Translations under genes and position numbers: made by a program
Notes under the pieces: model-generated
Database searches by the model: none
Seen by the model: only the letters and a program-made list of their open reading frames with translations
Told to the model about the DNA's origin: nothing
Shown here: piece after piece, positions 36,442-42,809 of the stretch
Layout of the letters: each line of letters opens with the position of its first letter
Numbering within the stretch: the stretch's first letter is position 1
From: an uncultured Roseicyclus sp.
GTDB lineage: Bacteria > Pseudomonadota > Alphaproteobacteria > Rhodobacterales > Rhodobacteraceae
Direction: 5' to 3'
Assembly (NCBI GenBank): GCA_947489665.1
Contig: CANLEH010000001.1
Location: forward strand, 186,001-250,000
DNA length: 64,000 bases

Positions 36442-36711
36442 ATGTCGATTACAGCTGAAGAAAAGCAGCGCCTGATGAAGGAATTCGCCACGAAAGAAGG
36501 CGATACCGGTTCCCCTGAAGTTCAGGTGGCCATCCTCACCAGCCGCATCACGACCCTGACCGAGCACTTCAAGACCCACAAGAAGGACAACCACGGCCGC
36601 CGTGGCCTTCTGAAGATGGTCGCACAGCGCCGGAAGCTTCTGGACTACACCCGCGCCAAGGATGAGGCCCGTTACCAGGACCTGATCAAGCGGTTGGGCA
36701 TTCGTCGCTAA
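36442..36711 (+). CDS. rpsO: Ribosomal protein S15
   Basis: 30S subunit protein S15, 89 aa. The ATG at 36442 follows AAGGAGA and begins [57 protein letters not shown] is the 16S rRNA-binding core. A longer in-frame frame to 36265 is not supported. It stands alone: truB is 3.5 kb upstream and pnp 6.1 kb downstream. Confidence 0.97.
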   Translation: MSITAEEKQRLMKEFATKEGDTGSPEVQVAILTSRITTLTEHFKTHKKDNHGRRGLLKMVAQRRKLLDYTRAKDEARYQDLIKRLGIRR

Positions 36712-36736
36712 GACGGACGTTCGGACAGCGAAAAGA

Positions 36737-36766
36737 AGGGGCCCCGGTGGGGCCCTTTTGTTTTTG
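36737..36766 (+). terminator. rpsO rho-independent terminator
   Basis: GC-rich stem AAGGGGCCCC / GGGGCCCTTTT with a 3-nt loop (one bulge) followed by TTTTGTTTTT, about 25 bp after the rpsO stop. Confidence 0.85.
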
Positions 36767-36824
36767 GGGCATGGCTTTGTTAGAGGCGGCTGGTAGGGTG
36801 TCGGAGCTCTGCGGGAGAAGCCGA

Positions 36825-37625
36825 ATGACACATGATGAGGTAATCGACGTCATTTCCGAATCCCTTCGCGGTGCGGCCGGTATCCGCGCGCTATTTCTGA
36901 GCGGAAGCTACGGCAACGGGCTTGCCGATGAACACAGCGATATCGACTTTCTCCTTGTCTCAGAAGACGGTGCAACGGATGCGATGGCGGCCCAGTGGCG
37001 CGCGGCAATCGAACGGACCGGCGAGATCGTGCTTTGGTGGGACCGGACCACTGCCCCGGTCCTGATCAACGCGATCACCGAGGACTGGACGCGCACGGAT
37101 GTGGTGATCCTGAAACCCGACCAGCTTGGCCGTCAGACACAGAGCGCGCTGAAGCCGCTCTTCGACCACGACGGCCTTTACGAGCAGCTCGCCGCACGTC
37201 CGCCGGAAGTGGCCCCGGATGCCAATCGGTTTCGGTATCAGGTGGAGGAGTTCATCCGCATCCTTGGTCTGATCCCGCTGGCCGTGGGGCGAGAGGAATA
37301 CCTCAACGGGGCGCTTGCCGTTTCATTGCTGCGCAACAAGCTGGTCGATTTGATGGTCGAGGAAACGAATGCCCCGAACCGTGGGGGTATCTTGCACCTC
37401 AATCGGCTCATAACCGCAGAGCAGAAGGCGATTTTGATGTCGATGCGACCGGCTCTGCCGGACAGGGAGGCGATGATCGAAGCGCAACTTGCCTATGCGG
37501 CGGCCTATCTGCCGCTTGCCCGTCAGCGGGCCGAGCGGTTGGGTATGGAGTGGCCAGAACGGTTCGAGGCCGTGACGTGGGCCCGTTTGAAGGAAACGCT
37601 TGGGATCGAGCGACCCTACGCCTGA
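36825..37625 (+). CDS. Nucleotidyltransferase-domain protein
   Basis: A 266-aa protein with a Pol-beta-type nucleotidyltransferase signature GSYGNGLADEHSDIDFLLV (GSx-x-x-G-x8-D-x-D) near residues 26-44. The remainder is helical. Start ATG at 36825 is preceded by GGGAGAAG; the open frame extends upstream through the rpsO terminator, which is not credible coding. Relatives include aminoglycoside/lincosamide nucleotidyltransferase-like proteins, but substrate is unknown. No HEPN partner is adjacent, so it does not look like an MNT/HEPN toxin-antitoxin pair. Confidence 0.7.
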   Translation: MTHDEVIDVISESLRGAAGIRALFLSGSYGNGLADEHSDIDFLLVSEDGATDAMAAQWRAAIERTGEIVLWWDRTTAPVLINAITEDWTRTDVVILKPDQLGRQTQSALKPLFDHDGLYEQLAARPPEVAPDANRFRYQVEEFIRILGLIPLAVGREEYLNGALAVSLLRNKLVDLMVEETNAPNRGGILHLNRLITAEQKAILMSMRPALPDREAMIEAQLAYAAAYLPLARQRAERLGMEWPERFEAVTWARLKETLGIERPYA

Positions 37626-37644
37626 GCGGCACGAATTAGGTGGG

Positions 37645-37962
37645 TCAGACCGCGAACTTATGCGGCCTGAGGATATGCACCGGCTCCACATAGGCGATGC
37701 CGGAATAGTGCTGGAAGTAGCGGTCAGCAATGGTCTGGATGATGGCCTCGGCCTTTTCGGCGTCGCTGACAATCGCCTCGATCTTCACGTTGGACAGGAC
37801 GCCGCCCACGCCGGGGCGGTTGGCCGAGCGTTTGCCGCGGCTGCCGCGTCCGCCCGCATCGACATGGGTGTAGCCGGTCGCGCCGCCCTCCATGATGAGT
37901 GCGGCGACGCCGTCGAGGATGCTGCGTTCGGTGATGATCACGAGTTTGGTTGCGTCGTACAT
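37645..37962 (-). CDS. PII-like protein, SbtB-type regulator of the bicarbonate transporter
   Basis: A 105-aa PII-fold protein starting at ATG 37962 (after GGAG), 14 bp downstream of the SbtA-like gene. KLVIITERSILDGVAALIMEGGATGYTHVDAGGRGSRG leads into the T-loop, followed by GVGGVLSNVKIEAIVSDAEKAEAIIQTIADRY. In cyanobacteria SbtB binds AMP/cAMP/ADP/ATP and inhibits SbtA. The C-terminus here ends RPHKFAV and lacks the CGPxGC redox R-loop of many cyanobacterial SbtB proteins. The gene lies inside a longer open frame that is otherwise sbtA read out of frame. Confidence 0.82.
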   Translation of the reverse strand: MYDATKLVIITERSILDGVAALIMEGGATGYTHVDAGGRGSRGKRSANRPGVGGVLSNVKIEAIVSDAEKAEAIIQTIADRYFQHYSGIAYVEPVHILRPHKFAV

Positions 37963-37976
37963 GGGCTTGCTCCGCG

Positions 37977-39011
37977 TCAAAGGCCGATGGTGAGGTCTGC
38001 GAGGGCGATCCAGAGGGGGATCGACAGGATCGCGACGGGGGTGCCGAGGCCGGTGGATGTGCCTACGTAGGAGGAGGGGTTCGCCTCGGGCAAGGCCCCG
38101 CGCAGGGTGGGCGGGCCGGAGATGTCGGAGGAAGACGCCGCCATGACCGCCAGCAGGACAACGCCGCCGCCGGAAAAGCCGGTGAATTGGTGGACGATCA
38201 GGCCTGCGCCGAAGCCAAGCGCGCCGTGGACGAGGGGCGCGAGGAGGCCATAGGCGATGTATGCATGGGCCACGCCCTTGAGCTCTGACAGGCGCGACCA
38301 GGCCTCCATCCCCATGATGAGCATCAGGATCGACAGGAGGCCCCGGAAGAGGATGTCGTAGAAGCTTTCGTAGACGGAGTCCGGCCGGGCGAGGATGCCG
38401 AGGGCGAGGCCGAGCAGCAGGGCGGAGATGGCCGCCGAGCGGAAGGTGTCGACGAGGATGCCTTTCACCATGCCTTGCGGCAGGCCTTGGGGCGCAGATG
38501 CGGTGCCGTCCGCGTTGATCGTGGCGGCGGCTTTGCGTTCCGCGCTGAGCCGGGCGAGGACGATGGCGGTGACAAGGGCGGCGATATCCATGAAGGGATA
38601 AAGCGCGCCGATGAAACCTTCGTAGGCGATGCCTTCGCTGTCGAGCATGGCCATTGCGGCGGCGAGGGTGGAGGCGGAGACGGCGCCGAATAGGCCCGCC
38701 GTGGCACAGCCGTCCATCGGGTTGACCTTCTTGAAGCGGGCGAGGGTTCCGATACCAAGAAGCACAATGGCGATGCCGACAAAGGCTGCGAAGAGGGCGG
38801 GGACGGCAAGTTGCAGGAGGTCCGCTTCGCGCACGGAAATGCCCGCACCGAGGCCGACTTTCATCAGCAGCAGGAAGACGATCCACTTGTAGACCGGTTC
38901 GGGGATTTCAAGCTTGGAGCCGAAGGCCGCCAGCGCCATGCCGCCGATCAGGAAGGCGAGCGTTGGTTTCTGCATCTGCTCCACGATGGTTGTGGCAATG
39001 TCGATCAGCAT
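37977..39011 (-). CDS. SbtA-like sodium-dependent bicarbonate transporter
   Basis: A 344-aa polytopic membrane protein with about ten helices. LTLAFLIGGM-type first helix, SASTLAAAMAMLDSEGIAYEGFIGALYPFMDI, and AASSSDISGPPTLRGALPEANPSSYVGTSTGLGTPVAIL match the SbtA (formerly DUF897) family, including the duplicated inverted halves. SbtA imports bicarbonate with sodium in cyanobacteria. No RuBisCO or carbonic anhydrase gene is nearby, so here it may feed anaplerotic carboxylases or pH balance; this is inference. Divergent from a LysR regulator. Confidence 0.85.
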   Translation of the reverse strand: MLIDIATTIVEQMQKPTLAFLIGGMALAAFGSKLEIPEPVYKWIVFLLLMKVGLGAGISVREADLLQLAVPALFAAFVGIAIVLLGIGTLARFKKVNPMDGCATAGLFGAVSASTLAAAMAMLDSEGIAYEGFIGALYPFMDIAALVTAIVLARLSAERKAAATINADGTASAPQGLPQGMVKGILVDTFRSAAISALLLGLALGILARPDSVYESFYDILFRGLLSILMLIMGMEAWSRLSELKGVAHAYIAYGLLAPLVHGALGFGAGLIVHQFTGFSGGGVVLLAVMAASSSDISGPPTLRGALPEANPSSYVGTSTGLGTPVAILSIPLWIALADLTIGL

Positions 39012-39109
39012 GGGCGTGTCCCCTGGTGTGCGGTTCGATGGGGAGATAGCGATGCAGGGGTGAGATAAAAAATATATCTTTTCGCATATAACGTTCTATT
39101 TTGTGGAAC
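39012..39109. promoter_or_regulatory. sbtA/lysR divergent promoter region with AT-rich dyads
   Basis: The 98-bp gap is strikingly AT-rich next to the LysR start. A GTTC-N9-GAAC dyad at 39093-39109 abuts the lysR ATG, and ATAT-rich half-sites lie at about 39071-39090. A LysR regulator controlling the divergent gene from such a site is the standard arrangement. Confidence 0.5.
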
Positions 39110-39979
39110 ATGGATCAGTTGAACTATCACCATTTGCGATACTTCCGGGACGTCGCACACGAGGGGAACCTGACGCGCACGGCGGAGAAGCTGAACGTGT
39201 CGCAATCGGCCCTGTCGACGCAGATCAAGCAATTGGAGGCGCGGCTGGGGCATGCGCTGTTTGAGCGGGTCGGGCGGCGGCTGGAGCTGACCGAAGTGGG
39301 GCGGATCGCGCTGGACCATGCGGATCGGATTTTCGCCACGGGTGCCGACCTGATGGCGGTGTTGAAACAGGCGGGTACGCGTATGCCACCGCTGAGGGTG
39401 GGCGCGGCTTCGACCCTGTCGCGGAACTTTCAGCGGCGGTTTCTGGGGCCGGTGCTGGGGCGGGAGGATGTGGAGTTGATCTTGCGCTCAGGCTCTGAGG
39501 CGGAGTTGGTGGATGGGCTGAGCAACCTGTCGCTGGACGTGGCGCTGATGACGGAGCCGCCGCGCGGGGACGGGCGTGCGGAGCTGCGCGCGCAGCGGCT
39601 GGCGGAGCAGGCCGTGGGGCTGCATGGGGTGCCGGGGCTGATGGGGGGAACGTTGGAGACGCTGCTGGCGGAGGGGCGGTTTTTGCTTCCGACGGATCCG
39701 ACGATCAGCGCGGGTTTCGTGGCGTTGGGCGAGCGGTTTGGCGTGACGCCGAAGATCGCGGCAAGTGTGGACGACATGGCGATGGTGCGTCTTCTGGCGC
39801 GGGAAGGTGCGGGGATTGCGGTGACGCCTGCGGTTGTGGTGGCCGATGAGTTGGACAGCGGGCGGCTGGTGAGCGCGCCGTTTGATCTGGGGATTGCGGA
39901 GCGGTTCTTTGCGGTGACGTTGAAGCGGACGTTTCCGCATCCGTTGCTGGACGAGTTGATTGAGGCGGCGGGGACATGA
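39110..39979 (+). CDS. LysR-family transcriptional regulator
   Basis: A 289-aa LTTR. The N-terminal helix-turn-helix reads NYHHLRYFRDVAHEGNLTRTAEKLNVSQSALSTQIKQLEARLGHALFER, closest to the NhaR-like subgroup (YHHLRYF start). The effector domain follows. ATG at 39110 is used; a TTG three codons upstream is less likely. It is divergent from the SbtA/SbtB-like genes and overlaps the next gene by 4 bp. Given its position it probably senses inorganic carbon, sodium or a metabolite, and controls sbtA-sbtB. Confidence 0.88.
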   Translation: MDQLNYHHLRYFRDVAHEGNLTRTAEKLNVSQSALSTQIKQLEARLGHALFERVGRRLELTEVGRIALDHADRIFATGADLMAVLKQAGTRMPPLRVGAASTLSRNFQRRFLGPVLGREDVELILRSGSEAELVDGLSNLSLDVALMTEPPRGDGRAELRAQRLAEQAVGLHGVPGLMGGTLETLLAEGRFLLPTDPTISAGFVALGERFGVTPKIAASVDDMAMVRLLAREGAGIAVTPAVVVADELDSGRLVSAPFDLGIAERFFAVTLKRTFPHPLLDELIEAAGT

Positions 39980-40668
39980 GGTGGCTCGTGCTTCTCCTCG
40001 GGCTGTCAGCCCTCCTCGCAGCGGCTTTGTGGCAGGTGAGCCGGGCGCGGGAGTTTCAGGTCTTTGGGGAGATCGTGGCGCGCGGGGATGGCAGCGCGCA
40101 GGTTGTCGCGTTGACCTTTGATGACGGGCCGACGGCGGCGCATACGGGCGCTTTGTTGGAGGGGCTAGGCGATGCGCGGGCGACGTTCTTTCTGGTGGGG
40201 CAGGATATTGTCGCGAACCCGGAGGCGGCGGAGGCGATTGTCGCGGCGGGGCATGAGATCGGGAACCATTCGTGGGATCATCCGCGGATGGTGTTGATGT
40301 GGCCCGTTGCCGTGCGGGCGCAGATTGAGGACACGGACGCGGCGATCCGGGCGCTGGGATATGACGGCGCGATCCCGTTTCGGCCTCCTTTCGGGAAAAA
40401 GCTGTTCGTGTTGCCTTGGGTGCTGAGCCGGATGGGGCGGCCTTCTGTGATGTGGTCGATGGAGCCGGATACGGTGCTGGGGGCGGAGATGTCGGCGGAG
40501 GCGCTGACAGAGTACGTCGTGGAGGGCGCGGAGGCGGGGGATATCATCCTGCTGCACGGGATGTTCAGCGGCAATGCGGCGACGCGGGAGGCCTTGCCGG
40601 GGATCGTGGAGGGGCTGACCGAGAGAGGGTTCGGGTTTGTGACGATAAGCGAGATTTTGGGGGAGTGA
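39976..40668 (+). CDS. NodB-type polysaccharide deacetylase
   Basis: A 230-aa protein with an N-terminal membrane anchor (WLVLLLGLSALLAAALWQV) and the NodB deacetylase domain: ALTFDDGPT (catalytic and metal Asp), HSWDHPRM (metal His pair H-x3-H), RPPFGKK and IILLHG. All catalytic motifs are intact. It overlaps the LysR stop by 4 bp (ATGA), so it is co-transcribed with the regulator. A periplasmic peptidoglycan or exopolysaccharide deacetylase is most likely. Confidence 0.88.
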   Translation: MRWLVLLLGLSALLAAALWQVSRAREFQVFGEIVARGDGSAQVVALTFDDGPTAAHTGALLEGLGDARATFFLVGQDIVANPEAAEAIVAAGHEIGNHSWDHPRMVLMWPVAVRAQIEDTDAAIRALGYDGAIPFRPPFGKKLFVLPWVLSRMGRPSVMWSMEPDTVLGAEMSAEALTEYVVEGAEAGDIILLHGMFSGNAATREALPGIVEGLTERGFGFVTISEILGE

Positions 40669-40746
40669 TCACGCGTGATCAAGGTTGAAACCGGGGCATT
40701 GGTTGGGATTTATTGTTTAAAAACAAGGGTCGGTCTTCAAAAATAG

Positions 40747-40890
40747 TTCTATGATTATAGAAATGTTCGGAACATGGTTAACGGCGTGTCTCGCGCTTCG
40801 AGAAAGAGGTGAATCGCCAATACCCTGCCACGCCTTCGGCGCTCCCGGGACATTGGCGATAAGGGTCGTCTCAACGATTTCTCGAAACGC
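40747..40890. repeat. Cluster of palindromes upstream of the fatty acid hydroxylase gene
   Basis: TTCTAT-GATT-ATAGAA at 40747-40762; TGTTCGGAACA at 40764-40774; then a nested imperfect inverted repeat with outer arms 40793-40805 (GCGCTTCGAGAAA) and 40878-40890 (TTTCTCGAAACGC), inner arms ATCGCCAAT at 40813-40821 and ATTGGCGAT at 40852-40860, and a small central hairpin CGCC-TTC-GGCG at 40831-40840. No coding potential is seen in this ~290-bp gap (40669-40959). It could encode a structured RNA or be a decayed palindromic element. Confidence 0.6.
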
Positions 40891-40959
40891 TTGGACGCAG
40901 CGTTTTGCTTACGCTTTTCGGGCGGGTCGGGCTAGGGTTTGGCCGAGGAGGGTCGGGCC

Positions 40960-41670
40960 ATGATCGCGACGTTGCGGGTGTTGATCCATATGGGCGGATT
41001 GCAGCGGTTGGCGCCGTTTTGGGTGCTCGGGCTGATGCTGTTTGCGCTGAATTTCGGGTGGCTGGTTTGTGTGGCCGTCCTCTATGGCGTCGTGCTGCAA
41101 TTCTTCGTGGAATACGTCCTGCACCGCTTCGTCTATCACCGCGACCCGCCGGCGGAGCAGTCGCCGTTCAACGCGCTCTACCGGGCGCATATCGGGCACC
41201 ATGAGTTTCCGAATGAGCCGGAGTTCTTCACCGGCGGGGACGATTGGTTTGCGGTGAAATTCGGGGTTGGGGCGGTGGTGCTGCATACGGCTCTGCTGTG
41301 GCCGGTGCTGGGGCTGGCCGATGCGGCCTTGTTCGGGGCGGTGGCGCTGTTTGTGGGGTCGGTTTCTGCGTTCACGTTCTACGAGTTTTGCCACACGCTG
41401 GCGCATCTGGACGTGCCGAAGGGGTGCTTCGGGAAGCGCGTGACGCATGAGCATTTGCGGCATCACTTCAACGACCACGAGAGCAATTTCCACGTGAGTT
41501 TCGGGATGGGCTGGATCGATTGGCTGTTCGGCACGGTTTATGACCGGGATGTCGCGAAGGGGCGGTTTGATCGGGGGACGGTGATGTCTTTGGGGATGGA
41601 CCCTGAGGATTTGCGGCTGGTGACGGCGCGGAAGGCGTGGGGGTTGCCGGAGCGGGGTTCCGGGCGCTGA
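40960..41670 (+). CDS. Fatty acid hydroxylase / sterol desaturase superfamily protein
   Basis: A 236-aa di-iron membrane enzyme. ATG at 40960 follows GAGGAGG. Histidine clusters EYVLHRFVYHRD, RAHIGHHEFP, EFCHTLAHLD and HEHLRHHFNDHE are all present, as in fatty acid hydroxylases, carotenoid hydroxylases and sterol desaturases. Four or so membrane helices. The substrate is unknown; a membrane lipid or carotenoid is expected. It has its own upstream region rich in palindromes. Confidence 0.85.
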   Translation: MIATLRVLIHMGGLQRLAPFWVLGLMLFALNFGWLVCVAVLYGVVLQFFVEYVLHRFVYHRDPPAEQSPFNALYRAHIGHHEFPNEPEFFTGGDDWFAVKFGVGAVVLHTALLWPVLGLADAALFGAVALFVGSVSAFTFYEFCHTLAHLDVPKGCFGKRVTHEHLRHHFNDHESNFHVSFGMGWIDWLFGTVYDRDVAKGRFDRGTVMSLGMDPEDLRLVTARKAWGLPERGSGR

Positions 41671-41988
41671 GCAACGGTGTCGACGGGCCTGGATGCGGCG
41701 AAACGGACGGGTGTGGGTGGCAGTTTATGGTGGCCAAGTCAGTGTGACGAATGGGCGGAGTGCCTGGGGTGGCGAAATCGCCGGGTCCGGGGTAGGCCCG
41801 TCGATGGCGGGGCGGCTTCGCCGCTGTTAACCCGCTGATGTCTGACAGCTTCAAAGAAAGTAGCGTAGAGACAGCACTTGCAATGCTCAAACGCTATGAA
41901 TCGCCAAAGAAATCTTTCACAACGCGTCAAGATTATCCTTTTGCTGATCCAAAAGCAGCATGGAACGTGCTGTTCGGTGGGAGCAGAA
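41671..41988. other. Convergent intergenic region with composition change
   Basis: About 318 bp. The first part is GC-rich and holds an 11-bp inverted repeat TCGACGGGCCT (41680-41690) / AGGCCCGTCGA (41794-41804) and a small GCGGC-TTC-GCCGC hairpin near 41811. From about 41838 the base composition becomes clearly more AT-rich. A 60-codon frame at 41838-42020 looks codon-like but has no match that I recognise and runs into the response regulator on the other strand; it may be a gene remnant. Confidence 0.45.
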
Positions 41989-42501
41989 CTACTTCTTTGA
42001 GGCTGACAAGAGGTATTTGACGAACTTTCGAACGTCCAGCTTTAGCCCGAATGCGCCTGGCTTTAATTCGAACATATCAAGCGCTGCGGGTTCAGGTGCA
42101 AGCTCCGGAATCTCATCCAAGAGCTCAGTCATGCGTGAACCTCGAAAACGCGATTTGCTGAATACCTGAATTCCATGTCTGAACATCAAGTGATCGTCGT
42201 ACACACCGATAGGGTATGCAGAGAAGATCACCACGGGCAACTCTGGGAAGTGTAACCTAACATATTGCGCGAAAAACGCTCCTGTTCGTGATCCACCCAT
42301 TGTTTCCATCTCGGTAAACAGTGGTTCCGGCGGCATATTCATGTCGAGCAAAAAAAGGTCAAACGAACGGCTTTTCAATGAAGCAACAGCGTCTTGCAGA
42401 GACGCCACAACAACAATATCGAGGCCAACTCGCTCAAATGCTACGACCAGCCCCTTTATTGTGTCAGCTTCGTCATCTAGCCAGAGAATGCTTTTGGCCA
42501 T
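41989..42501 (-). CDS. Orphan CheY-like receiver protein
   Basis: A 170-aa protein: receiver domain (Asp9/Asp10 in LWLDDEAD, phosphoacceptor Asp53 in LFLLDMNMPPEP, Ser94 in IFSAYP, Lys116 in VFSKSR) plus a ~45-residue C-terminal extension without a recognisable output domain. An insertion after Asp53 (LFTEMETMGGSRTGAFFAQYV) resembles receivers in phage-defence or accessory regions rather than core regulators. Codon usage is markedly more AT-rich than its neighbours, pointing to recent transfer. No partner kinase is adjacent. Confidence 0.8.
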   Translation of the reverse strand: MAKSILWLDDEADTIKGLVVAFERVGLDIVVVASLQDAVASLKSRSFDLFLLDMNMPPEPLFTEMETMGGSRTGAFFAQYVRLHFPELPVVIFSAYPIGVYDDHLMFRHGIQVFSKSRFRGSRMTELLDEIPELAPEPAALDMFELKPGAFGLKLDVRKFVKYLLSASKK

Positions 42502-42809
42502 GGCCTTTCTTTCCTTCCATTACGACGACCGTTGAAAAGACAGATTGCGTATCTAGGGCGGCGCCGTCCAGTGAAGTCAAAAATGCTCCCTGGACTTGCG
42601 GTCGGGCTTTTATGAAAGCTGACCGACCTCTCTGTGGCCAGCTATCCCTCCCCTTCCCAAACCCCCTCAACCCGTGTATGCCCCGCCTCATCTGAGACGA
42701 CACGCTGTGACCCCGGCGTTCGCAAAGGGTAGGGGTCGGCGGCAATGGGGCCGCCATATGGATGAGGGACCCGACAGGGGTCGGGAGTGCCCTCGAATAG
42801 GAAACGCAG
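42502..42809 (+). promoter_or_regulatory. pnp promoter/leader region with two hairpins
   Basis: About 308 bp upstream of pnp. Two hairpins lie close to the start: GGCGGC-6-GCCGCC at 42738-42755 and CCCGAC-4-GTCGGG at 42770-42785. In other bacteria the pnp leader forms a stem-loop that RNase III and PNPase process for autoregulation, and this looks comparable. Confidence 0.5.

Noticed and set aside
36235-36831. A 198-codon minus-strand frame over rpsO
   Set aside because: Antisense to rpsO and its terminator.
36825-37625. MNT/HEPN toxin-antitoxin system
   Set aside because: The nucleotidyltransferase motif is present but no HEPN-domain partner is adjacent, and the protein is larger than typical MntA antitoxins.
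37645-38886. A 413-codon minus-strand frame covering the SbtB-like gene
   Set aside because: Only its last 105 codons are real (the PII-like protein). The rest reads through sbtA out of frame.
41838-42020. 60-codon plus-strand frame in the low-GC patch
   Set aside because: Codon-like but without a ribosome-binding site or recognised family, and its end overlaps the response regulator on the other strand; kept only as a possible remnant.
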